Source: JAHIZC01 sp043813305 (GTDB lineage Bacteria > Omnitrophota > Gorgyraeia > Gygaellales > Profunditerraquicolaceae). From it: 17,565 nt of DNA. The translations under genes were made by a program, and so were the position numbers. Of this stretch, positions 6,324 through 13,696 are shown in pieces. The notes beneath the pieces were generated by a model. The model had not been told where the DNA came from, ran no database searches, and worked only from the letters and a program-made list of their open reading frames with translations. Position 1 is the stretch's first letter; every line of letters starts with the position of its first letter. Where the stretch lies: assembly GCA_043813305.1 (NCBI GenBank), contig JBDRLC010000033.1, forward strand, positions 1 to 17,565. The letters run 5' to 3'.

Positions 6324-7577
6324 TTGCTGTCAATCGTCGTATTCTATATTATCCTACCCGTATATCTTACCTTTTTTTTAAAAATCGTGTCTTTAAAATT
6401 GTTCTGCGTTTTCTTTCTGGTCAATTTCTTTATAGTTTTCTATATAGTTAAAAAAAACCTCTCCAAAATGTATAATCTCGATTATCAGGTTCAGGTTATA
6501 CAGGAAAAATACAATATCTTAAGCAACGAGAATTCACGGGAACTCAAGAATAACGCCGCATTAAAAACAAAGATTTCTCGCTACGGGAGCCTGAAAAAGG
6601 TAGTCGAAGAGATAAATCAGGGCCTTGACTTGGATAATGTAGCGGCTAGTCTCACAGAGAATACTTTCTCGATTATTGCCAATAATCAAGGTGTTTGCCT
6701 ATTATACTTAATTGATAAATCTAAACAAGGCTTAAGGCTTTTTAAGACCAAGAAGGAAGAAGCAAAGTTAGTGGTAAAGAATAAAGAGGGGGATCTTTTT
6801 GACCTCTGGGTATTACGGAATAACAGGCCTTTGATAGTCGAGGACATCAGAAAAGATTTCCGTTTTGATCCGGAAAGACTAGAAGGCGAAGAATTAAGAC
6901 CATTCCTATCTTTGATTAGCTCTCCTTTTATCAGCGAACAAAGATTCTCTGGTATATTAAGGCTGGATAATGCTAAACCTCACTTTTACTCCCAGGATGA
7001 TTTAAGATTCCTGATGACAATATGCGATTTAGGAGCCGTGGCTTTAGAAAATAGCGAACTATTTAAGGAGACCCAGGAGCTAGCTATACGTGACGGATTA
7101 ACCAAACTTTTTACAAAACAATATTTTTCAGATCGCCTGAAAGAAGAATGTCTGAGAGGCACTTTTGGAGCAGAAGAAGGATTTTCCTTATTGATCTTAG
7201 ATATCGATCACTTTAAGGATTACAATGATCAATATGGTCATGCGGTAGGGGATATTGTATTGCAGAAGATAAGCCAGGAGATAAGTAGTTATTTTGGAAA
7301 GCATCAGTCGGTAATCGGCCGTTTTGGCGGAGAAGAATTCGCTGTGATTTTACCCGGAGTGGATAAGAAGAAGGCATCTCGTTTAGCCAATGATCTGCGT
7401 AAGGTAATTGAGAAAGAGAAGTTCGTACTGCGCAGAAAAGAGACAAACGTGACGGTATCTATCGGTGTAGCTGAGTTTCCCAAGGATGCCAAAGAATCTG
7501 ATGGCCTGATCATGAAGTCTGATAAGGCGATGTATCAGGCAAAAGAGAAGGGGAGAAATCGAGTATGCTGCAGCTAG
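6324..7577 (+). CDS. Membrane-anchored GAF-like/GGDEF diguanylate cyclase (first of two)
   Basis: Probable diguanylate cyclase making cyclic-di-GMP from two GTP at the membrane. Counting from the TTG at 6324 (417 residues), two hydrophobic segments lie at about 2-22 and 25-42. A coiled-coil linker spans about 50-90 and a GAF-like sensor about 92-245 (DNVAASLTENTFSIIANNQG, LISSPFISEQRFSGILRLDN). The GGDEF domain covers about 255-417. Its catalytic motif GGEEF is at 335-339, with metal-binding Asp293 in LDIDHFKDYND and SIGVAEFP downstream. The inhibitory I-site (RxxD five residues before GGEEF) is absent, reading KHQS, so product inhibition through that site is unlikely. The start is uncertain. 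TTG 6324 has no ribosome-binding site. An in-frame ATT at 6285 lies 8 bases after AGAGGGGG (6269-6276) and would add 13 residues (ITNRFKFFKISGQ, with Met at the start). The gene overlaps the next by 13 bases. Confidence 0.88.
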   Translation: MLSIVVFYIILPVYLTFFLKIVSLKLFCVFFLVNFFIVFYIVKKNLSKMYNLDYQVQVIQEKYNILSNENSRELKNNAALKTKISRYGSLKKVVEEINQGLDLDNVAASLTENTFSIIANNQGVCLLYLIDKSKQGLRLFKTKKEEAKLVVKNKEGDLFDLWVLRNNRPLIVEDIRKDFRFDPERLEGEELRPFLSLISSPFISEQRFSGILRLDNAKPHFYSQDDLRFLMTICDLGAVALENSELFKETQELAIRDGLTKLFTKQYFSDRLKEECLRGTFGAEEGFSLLILDIDHFKDYNDQYGHAVGDIVLQKISQEISSYFGKHQSVIGRFGGEEFAVILPGVDKKKASRLANDLRKVIEKEKFVLRRKETNVTVSIGVAEFPKDAKESDGLIMKSDKAMYQAKEKGRNRVCCS

Positions 7578-8569
7578 CACTGTTGGTATTATTAACCGTT
7601 CTTTTCGCCCTTTTCACACATAGGGCATTGCAGAAGAGCGTAATTGCCAGAGAAAAAGAACGCCGGCGATTAACTAATGAAGAGGAGGTTTTAGGTAAGG
7701 AAAACATAAGGATTAAAGATGAGAACAGCAATTTACGCAGTATACTAGATCAGGCTACCGCGCTTTATGACATAACCAAGGATATCTGCAAGACCCTTGA
7801 CAAGGAGCAGGTTTTTAACATACTCCGCGAGCACGTGAATTCATATATAAATCTAGAGGATTGTTACTACATTGAGGAGATGAAAGATATAAGAGAATAT
7901 AGAGACTATACCGTTCTGCCCTTAATGATAAATAAGCATAATATCGGCTACCTGGTGGCCAAAGGTATCAGAACTGAGGATAAAGATAAATTTAATATTT
8001 TGGCCGGCCAGTTTCTTTTGGGCATGAAGAGAGCGCTTTTATATGAAAGGATTCAGGAGCTGAGCATCATTGACAGCCTGACAGATGTTTTTAACCGCAG
8101 ATATTTCCTGCAGAGGTTCAGAGAGGAGCTAGCGAGGTCAGAAAAATTCCAATATAAATTTTCTTTTGTTATGGTTGATGTGGACCATTTCAAAAGCTAC
8201 AATGATTATTACGGTCATCTTGTAGGAGACGCTATTTTGAGGGATATCGCCGCGATCTTAAAGGAAAATTTAAGGCAGATAGACTTTATAGGTAGATACG
8301 GCGGAGAGGAATTTTCTCTAATTTTGACTGAGACGGATAAAGAGCAGGCGAGGTTCGCGACAGAGCGTATTCGCCGGGCGGTTGAGAGCAGGTTGATTAG
8401 AGCCTATGATGAAGACTTAAGGGTGACGATAAGCCAGGGTGTTTCGGTATTTCCTGATAGCGGAGAGGATGCGCAGGCCCTGATCGAGGGAGCCGATAAA
8501 GCAATGTATGCCGCAAAAGATTTAGGCAGGAATAAGGTCTGTATATACGGAGAATCAGGTGTCGGATAA
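7565..8569 (+). CDS. Membrane-anchored GGDEF diguanylate cyclase (second of two)
   Basis: Probable diguanylate cyclase of 334 residues. One N-terminal membrane helix (about 2-18, LQLALLVLLTVLFALF) is followed by a charged coiled coil (about 24-60). A short alpha/beta sensor that looks like a trimmed GAF domain covers about 62-160 (ITKDICKTLDKEQVFNILREH, given in part, and VLPLMINKHNIGYLVAKG). The GGDEF domain (about 168-328) has DSLTDVFNRRYF, MVDVDHFKSYNDYYGH, the inhibitory site RQID at 237-240, and GGEEF at 246-250. Spacing of five residues between RxxD and GGEEF matches functional I-sites, so this enzyme should be feedback inhibited, unlike its upstream neighbour. The ATG at 7565 lies inside the end of the previous gene and is preceded by AAGGGGAGA. 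The gene overlaps the following kinase by 11 bases. Confidence 0.9.
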   Translation: MLQLALLVLLTVLFALFTHRALQKSVIAREKERRRLTNEEEVLGKENIRIKDENSNLRSILDQATALYDITKDICKTLDKEQVFNILREHVNSYINLEDCYYIEEMKDIREYRDYTVLPLMINKHNIGYLVAKGIRTEDKDKFNILAGQFLLGMKRALLYERIQELSIIDSLTDVFNRRYFLQRFREELARSEKFQYKFSFVMVDVDHFKSYNDYYGHLVGDAILRDIAAILKENLRQIDFIGRYGGEEFSLILTETDKEQARFATERIRRAVESRLIRAYDEDLRVTISQGVSVFPDSGEDAQALIEGADKAMYAAKDLGRNKVCIYGESGVG

Positions 8570-10841
8570 TAAATCAAACTCTAAATTGATAACTTCATTT
8601 ATTACGGCATTGAATAAGCTATCCTTATATCCGGAAACTCACCCGCTTGTAACCGGCTCGCTAGAGGAAGCTTATCAAATGCTCGAAGTTTATCTTCGGT
8701 CCAAAAAAGAGATGACTTTCAGTATATCTGCGCAGGATAAGATTCTCCTTGATGGGGAGCCGGTAGTGAGTGAGACAAGAGTGCTCCTGGAGTCTTTCGT
8801 CTCCCAATTTAAAAAACTCCAAGCTGAAAGCATTACTTTCTCTTCAGGCATCACCTTTGAAGAATTACGACTATTCTTAAAGACTTTATCTCTACAACCA
8901 AAAGATTTTATAGACTTAGGAGGAATCCAACAGATATTAGCCAACAAAGTAGTGAAGCATATCAAGGTAAACCTCTTTTCTTATGTAAAAATTGAAAAGG
9001 ATAAAGAAATGGTTGAAGTCGGGAAGGGGGAGAAAGTAGCTCCTGTTGGTTTGCCGGCTAAACTTAAAGAATTCTTATGGGGGAAATTGGATGGGCCTTC
9101 GATTAGCGGGTTGAATTTAGAATTACATAATAAGTTCCTGAAGTCTCCGATAGAAATTATAAGTTTGATTAAGGAGATAGGTCCGGATACAACAGGGCTA
9201 AGTAAGATTCTAGGCTTGATCGGAGACTCTTTAGTCAAACAGGCCCAAATCAGCGAGGTAAAATCAAAGATTAAGTTATCTACCACGATCAATAAATTCT
9301 ACACACAACTTCAAAAAATAGCAGCTGAGGCAGGAAATAAGGAGCAGGCGGATGAGATAAAATCTATAATTAGCGAGCGGTCAGTTAAAGATATAGACTC
9401 AGTATTACTTGATGCCTTGAAGGCTGAGTATTCGAAGAACAAAACCTGGACATCGACTCTAAAGATTATTACCAAGAAATTATTTTCCAAAATTAAAGAT
9501 AAAGATAAAAAAATAGAGCAAATAAAAGAATATCTAATTAACTCAGGCTTGAGTCATGAGGATAGCGGTAATTTTATCTCTGGGTTAAACAAAGAGTTAG
9601 AGAGTAAACCTAAGGGCGAACTAATAAAAGTTAATAAAGAGGAATTCGAAAAAATAAAGGTTGAGAATACGAGATTAGCGGAAATTGTAGAAGATCTAAA
9701 GAAGGAAGTGAAGGGGTTGGAGGATTTGAAGAAAGAGCATAAAAAAATGCTTAGCGATAAGATACGCTCTGACAGTATTATCCGCCATATGGCAGACGGC
9801 TTGGTAGTCGTGGATCCGCAGGGGAAGATCTTGATGCTTAACCCCGCAGCTGAAGAATTATTGAGCGTAAAAAAGAAGGATGTACTGGGTGGGGATTTAC
9901 GGAAGTCCATTAAGAACGAGCATCTGATGTCATTTACAAAAGACCTAAAACCCGATGCAGAAGGTAATCTTAATAAAGAGATAGAGCTGGTGAGTACTGA
10001 TGAGTCAACTAAGAAAGTATTAAGGACGAGTTCCGCAGTAATCGAAAATCAAGACGGAAAGACCGTAGGCATGGTTACGATTTTAAATGATGTTACCAAG
10101 CAAAAAGAGCTAGAAAAATTAAAGTCTAATTTTGTATCTCACGTTTCCCATGAGTTAAAGACACCCCTTGCGGTAATCAAACAGAGCCTTACAATATTAA
10201 ACAGTGAGATTACCGAAAGTCTAAACGAAGATCAAAAGAAATTCTTTTCTAATTCGCTGAACAATCTTGATCGGTTGCGCTCTCTAATAGCTGATTTGCT
10301 GGATGCAGCTTCTATCGAAGCGGGGAAATTAAAGTTAAAGCCGGGTTTATTTGACATAAATGAAGTTGTGAAAGACGTGGTTGGATTCTTGAATAAATGG
10401 GCAATGAGTAAAAATGTAACCTTGGAAGAAAAACTACTGGGTTTTAAAAAAGAAATTCTTATAGATCGAGACCGTATCACACAGGTAGTCACCAACTTAG
10501 TTGGTAATGCGATTAAGTTTACTCCTGAAGGCGGCAAGGTGACCGTGGTCTTGAAAGAATGCGATTTGGCGCAAGATTCAAAGCAGCCGGCGATAGAGGT
10601 TTCGGTATCAGATACCGGAATCGGAATAGAAGAGAAGGATTTGGGGAGGATTTTTAATAAATTTGAACAAATCAACTTAGCTCAGCCTGCGGGAATAGTG
10701 GGTACCGGTTTAGGTTTAACGATTGCTAAAGAAATAGTCCAGATGCATGAAGGTAAAATCTGGGTAGAGAGCGAGGTTGGTCGAGGGAGTAAATTCTCCT
10801 TCTTGCTCCCCCAGAAAAAAGAGGAGGTTGTAGATGGATAA
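8559..10841 (+). CDS. Soluble PAS-domain sensor histidine kinase with novel N-terminal region
   Basis: Sensor kinase that should autophosphorylate on His531 and pass phosphate to a receiver, most simply the protein encoded next. Of 760 residues, about 1-135 form an unrecognised domain (LSLYPETHPLV at 21-31, a Tyr-Pro/His-Pro motif) and about 165-350 are mainly helical and unrecognised. A coiled coil spans about 360-405. A PAS domain spans about 406-515 (IIRHMADGLVVVDPQGKILM). HisKA follows with VSHELKTP around His531. HATPase_c has the N-box NLVGNAIKF (646-654), DTGIG (685-689) and GTGLGL (715-720). All catalytic boxes are intact. No membrane helix is visible, so it acts in the cytoplasm. The GTG start at 8559 is preceded by GGAG at 8549-8552 and overlaps the preceding cyclase gene. 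The stop overlaps the receiver gene by 8 bases. Confidence 0.92.
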   Translation: MSDNKSNSKLITSFITALNKLSLYPETHPLVTGSLEEAYQMLEVYLRSKKEMTFSISAQDKILLDGEPVVSETRVLLESFVSQFKKLQAESITFSSGITFEELRLFLKTLSLQPKDFIDLGGIQQILANKVVKHIKVNLFSYVKIEKDKEMVEVGKGEKVAPVGLPAKLKEFLWGKLDGPSISGLNLELHNKFLKSPIEIISLIKEIGPDTTGLSKILGLIGDSLVKQAQISEVKSKIKLSTTINKFYTQLQKIAAEAGNKEQADEIKSIISERSVKDIDSVLLDALKAEYSKNKTWTSTLKIITKKLFSKIKDKDKKIEQIKEYLINSGLSHEDSGNFISGLNKELESKPKGELIKVNKEEFEKIKVENTRLAEIVEDLKKEVKGLEDLKKEHKKMLSDKIRSDSIIRHMADGLVVVDPQGKILMLNPAAEELLSVKKKDVLGGDLRKSIKNEHLMSFTKDLKPDAEGNLNKEIELVSTDESTKKVLRTSSAVIENQDGKTVGMVTILNDVTKQKELEKLKSNFVSHVSHELKTPLAVIKQSLTILNSEITESLNEDQKKFFSNSLNNLDRLRSLIADLLDAASIEAGKLKLKPGLFDINEVVKDVVGFLNKWAMSKNVTLEEKLLGFKKEILIDRDRITQVVTNLVGNAIKFTPEGGKVTVVLKECDLAQDSKQPAIEVSVSDTGIGIEEKDLGRIFNKFEQINLAQPAGIVGTGLGLTIAKEIVQMHEGKIWVESEVGRGSKFSFLLPQKKEEVVDG

Positions 10842-11211
10842 AGCTAACCGTATTATGGTAGTAGATGATAATAAGGATTTTATTTACACCATGCAGTATT
10901 GGTTGAAGTCCAAAGGTTACGATGTAGTTACTGCCTTAAGCGGTCAGGAAGCAATAGAATCTTTTAAAAAGGAACCGGTAGATTTGATCTTTCTGGATCT
11001 GAATATGCCGGTTATGGACGGGGTCCAAACGCTTAAAGCGATCAGGGAGATTAATACAGGCGTCCCCGTAATCATTATTACTGCCCACGCCAGCGATGAT
11101 CGGATGCCGGAATTCAATAAGCAAGGTGTTTCTGGCTTTTTTTCCAAGGACAAGGATTTTTCCGAAAGTGCTGTCCTGATTGAGACTGTTCTAAGGCGGA
11201 TCAAGAAATAA
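10834..11211 (+). CDS. Stand-alone CheY-like response regulator receiver
   Basis: Single receiver domain of 125 residues with no output domain, likely the phosphate acceptor of the kinase encoded just upstream. Seen: acidic pocket Asp11/Asp12, phospho-acceptor Asp55 in FLDLNMPVMDG, switch Thr83 in IITAHA, and conserved Lys105. The proline that normally follows this lysine is replaced: SKDKDF instead of the usual K-P. Such single-domain regulators act by protein contact or as phosphorelay intermediates, so the target is elsewhere or is one of the neighbouring cyclases. The ATG overlaps the kinase end by 8 bases and has a GAGGAGG ribosome-binding site, giving strong translation and tight coupling. 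It is the last gene of the signalling block, followed by a 97-base gap that holds the next promoter. Confidence 0.93.
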   Translation: MDKANRIMVVDDNKDFIYTMQYWLKSKGYDVVTALSGQEAIESFKKEPVDLIFLDLNMPVMDGVQTLKAIREINTGVPVIIITAHASDDRMPEFNKQGVSGFFSKDKDFSESAVLIETVLRRIKK

Positions 11212-11308
11212 GCTTTCTATAGTTCTCTGCCGGTTCTAATATTACCTTGATTTACTAAAATAACTACCATATAATAAATATTTAAAGTATTTAAATTACA
11301 GAAAATTC
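11212..11308. other. Intergenic gap between the signalling and envelope blocks
   Basis: The 97 bases contain the predicted promoter and an AT-rich leader with a repeated TATTTAAA octamer. No hairpin followed by a T-run was found, so the signalling operon either reads through or ends by another mechanism. Confidence 0.6.
11247..11275 (+). promoter_or_regulatory. Predicted sigma-70-type promoter of the envelope gene block
   Basis: TTGATT at 11247-11252 and exact TATAAT at 11270-11275 with the optimal 17-base spacer. Transcription would start near 11282, about 27 bases before the ATG at 11309. The AT-rich leader contains the octamer TATTTAAA twice (11279-11286 and 11288-11295). No clear Shine-Dalgarno sequence precedes the ATG. 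This is the only gap between 6324 and the window end that is wide enough for a separate promoter. Confidence 0.65.
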
Positions 11309-12544
11309 ATGATTCATCCTAAAAAAATAAATTTTATTTTAGTCTGTTTTCTTTTTTTATTTTCTTTTCTGATTTTTCCTTTAGTTTTTGCTCAGGGAAA
11401 AACAAAAAAAGTGTCAGCAATAGTGCAGGGAAAGCTTCTGCTGATAGAGGTGCCCTTAGATATTCTATCCGAAAAGAAAGCAGAGAAGGAGGCAGGGGCC
11501 GAACAGATGGAGGGTATTGAACTTACCAAGAAAGTAGAGGCTATAGTCCAGGGAGAGAATTTAGTATTAGAAGTGCCTTTGGAGATTTTGTTTGAGGAGG
11601 GAGCAGAGGCTGAGGAGCAGGAAGTGCCCTTAGATGTTGTAGTGGATGATAAGGCTGAAGAGGCAGATGAAGCCAAGATTGAGGAGGAAGGTGAGAAAAC
11701 TTTAGAAGTTCCTCTAGAGGAACCTGCCAAGCAGAAAGCTAAGGAAGAGCAAGCGGAGGTGCCGGAAGTAGCGGAAGAAGCTGTTATAGAAGCAGAAGAA
11801 CCACTCCAAGAAACAATAGAAGCGAAGGCAAAAAAGGCAGAAAAAGTTGAACAAAAAGAAGAAAAATACAGGGGTTACGCAGGGGATAAGTATTACATAG
11901 ATTCTTACCGTGATATGAACTATGAAGAAGGCCTTGCCCTTTTCAAAAAGGAAAAGTATAAGGAAGCACGGGCGAAATTTGAAACTGCCCTGGAGTGGGA
12001 TCCGCATTACCAGCTTGCCTTAAAGCAAAAAAAAATAAGCGAAGAAAAAATCGTCGAACAGGAAAAGATCAGAGAAGGAAAATTACGCGACCAGAGAATA
12101 AAGAAGGAAGCAGAAGATAAAGAATATTACCGTACTTATTACTACAAGCAAGGCAGAACTCTGGTGAATAGGAAAGAGTATCAGGAAGCGATCGCCAAGT
12201 TTCAGGAATCCCTGAAATGGGACCCGCAATATGAGCCGGCTTTAAAATACGCAAAAATCGCTAAAAGAAAATATGTCCAACAGATCAGGAAAGACAAGGA
12301 AGCCCGTTGGGAAAGTGAGTCCTTAAGCGAAGAGAGAGAGAGTGCCAGTGATCTGCATCTAAGGAGATATTATTTTATTTCAGGAAGGAATTATTTTAAA
12401 AAAGGTAAATATAAAGAGGCGCTGGAAAAATTCCAGGAGGCTCTAAGATTAGAACCGGAGTACAGGCCTACTTCAATTTATATTGATTTGAGCAAATATA
12501 GGATTCTCCAAGAGGATGTTGAAGAAGCGGTAAGAAAAGATTAA
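11309..12544 (+). CDS. Secreted TPR protein with N-terminal tandem motif and acidic linker
   Basis: Predicted exported protein of 411 residues and unknown function. A Phe/Leu-rich signal peptide (about 7-28) ends in LVFA-QG, a good signal peptidase I site. Two near-identical 21-residue units at 33-53 and 74-94 share the pattern KKVxAIVQGxxLxxEVPLxIL. Two shorter remnants (EVPLDV at 105, EVPLEE at 133) follow. Residues about 95-188 form a Glu/Ala/Lys-rich, probably disordered or coiled segment. Three tetratricopeptide repeats lie at about 205-238, 277-312 and 354-388, with the consensus YKEAxxKFxxALxxDPxY clear in each. A long charged helix lies between the first two. TPRs bind proteins, so a periplasmic scaffold is likely. 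It is the first gene after the promoter at 11247 and one base upstream of the glycosyltransferase gene, hence an envelope role is inferred. Confidence 0.85.
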   Translation: MIHPKKINFILVCFLFLFSFLIFPLVFAQGKTKKVSAIVQGKLLLIEVPLDILSEKKAEKEAGAEQMEGIELTKKVEAIVQGENLVLEVPLEILFEEGAEAEEQEVPLDVVVDDKAEEADEAKIEEEGEKTLEVPLEEPAKQKAKEEQAEVPEVAEEAVIEAEEPLQETIEAKAKKAEKVEQKEEKYRGYAGDKYYIDSYRDMNYEEGLALFKKEKYKEARAKFETALEWDPHYQLALKQKKISEEKIVEQEKIREGKLRDQRIKKEAEDKEYYRTYYYKQGRTLVNRKEYQEAIAKFQESLKWDPQYEPALKYAKIAKRKYVQQIRKDKEARWESESLSEERESASDLHLRRYYFISGRNYFKKGKYKEALEKFQEALRLEPEYRPTSIYIDLSKYRILQEDVEEAVRKD

Positions 12545-12545
12545 T

Positions 12546-13679
12546 ATGAACATATTGATGGTGGCGGATGACTTTTTCCCTTCGGTAATTGACAGTCGCA
12601 CAAGAATATTAAATGAATTAAGTAAGAGCCTGGCGAAAAAGGGGAACAACGTTTATGTATTGACCCGTGTCCAGCAAATAAACACCGGGTCAGATTATCA
12701 CGGCGTATTAGACGGGGTAAAGATCAAGCGTTATCAAGTAAACTCTAGAAGTAATCTGGCGCTTTTTTTCTCCTCCCTGATTAATTCCTCTTCCTTATTC
12801 AACCAAATCTCTAAAGAGATTTCATTTGATCTGATCAATTTTTATCAACCGCTTACTGCCTGGGGTGTGAATTTTACGAAGATGGCACGAAAAATCCCTC
12901 AAGTTTACACATTACATGCTCCGGGGACCGGCTCGTTAATAAATCGATGGTTTGAAAGAAAAATAGTCAAGAATTGCAGGAAAGTTATTGTATCGGATGA
13001 GTCAGCCAGAGTGCGGGCTATAGATTTCCACAGGATCAAGGATGCAAAGATAGAGGTTTTCCCCGTAGGGGTTGATACCGAGAAATTCTCGCCCCTAAAA
13101 AATAAAAAATCATTAAAGTCCGCATTCGGAGTATCTCCCGAAAAATTTGTTCTTTTTACCCTTTGTCCCCCCGTACCCGGTGAGGGAATTAAAAACCTGA
13201 TTAAGGCAATGTCTGTTGTAGTCAAAAAGAATCCCGATCTAGTCCTTATAATCGGGGCAGAGGGAGTTCTTAGAGAAGGGATAAAAAGCGAGGTTAATCA
13301 TTCTGGACTGGATGGCCAGATTAAACTGGAGGGCAATATAGAAGTCAATTTTTTACCGTATTGCTATCGGGTTGCAGACCTTTTTATTCTGTCGGATATC
13401 GATCAGGAAGGATTTGGTTTGATTGCTTTAGAAGCACTTTCTTGTGGGGTGCCTGTTTTAGGAGCTCCGGGCGGTAAGATAGGAGAGATTCTGGAGAATC
13501 TGGATAAAAATCTGCTATTTAAAGATGGCACCCCCGAATCTTTGGCAGAGAAAATCTTAGAATATAGGTCTTCCGTCAATCTTTTAGAGTTAGGTAAAAA
13601 ATGCAGAGATTTTGTGGTCTCTAATTATTCCTGGAAGAAAAACTCTGAAGTTTATGAGAAAATTATTCAGAGATGTTAA
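12546..13679 (+). CDS. GT4-like (GT-B fold) glycosyltransferase with atypical donor site
   Basis: Likely retaining glycosyltransferase that adds a sugar to a surface lipid or polysaccharide at the inner face of the membrane. The 377 residues show the two-domain GT-B layout: an N-terminal acceptor domain with MNILMVADDFFPS and the LHAPGTGS loop, VFPVGVDTEKFSP at the domain junction, and the C-terminal donor domain with the EX7E motif EGFGLIALE (Glu288, Glu296) and SCGVPVLGAPGGKIGEIL. The usual donor-phosphate stretch 'GRLvpeKG' reads CPPVPGEG (207-214), so the Arg and Lys are replaced by Pro208 and Glu213. The N-terminal Gly-Gly seen in many GT4 enzymes is also missing. Donor and acceptor cannot be named. 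The ATG is one base after the TPR gene stop. Confidence 0.87.
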   Translation: MNILMVADDFFPSVIDSRTRILNELSKSLAKKGNNVYVLTRVQQINTGSDYHGVLDGVKIKRYQVNSRSNLALFFSSLINSSSLFNQISKEISFDLINFYQPLTAWGVNFTKMARKIPQVYTLHAPGTGSLINRWFERKIVKNCRKVIVSDESARVRAIDFHRIKDAKIEVFPVGVDTEKFSPLKNKKSLKSAFGVSPEKFVLFTLCPPVPGEGIKNLIKAMSVVVKKNPDLVLIIGAEGVLREGIKSEVNHSGLDGQIKLEGNIEVNFLPYCYRVADLFILSDIDQEGFGLIALEALSCGVPVLGAPGGKIGEILENLDKNLLFKDGTPESLAEKILEYRSSVNLLELGKKCRDFVVSNYSWKKNSEVYEKIIQRC

Positions 13680-13696
13680 ACTAATTTTAAAAAATA

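Noticed and set aside
11212..11246. Possible rho-independent terminator after the receiver gene
   Set aside because: The sequence contains repeated GTTCT words but no GC-rich stem with a following T-run.
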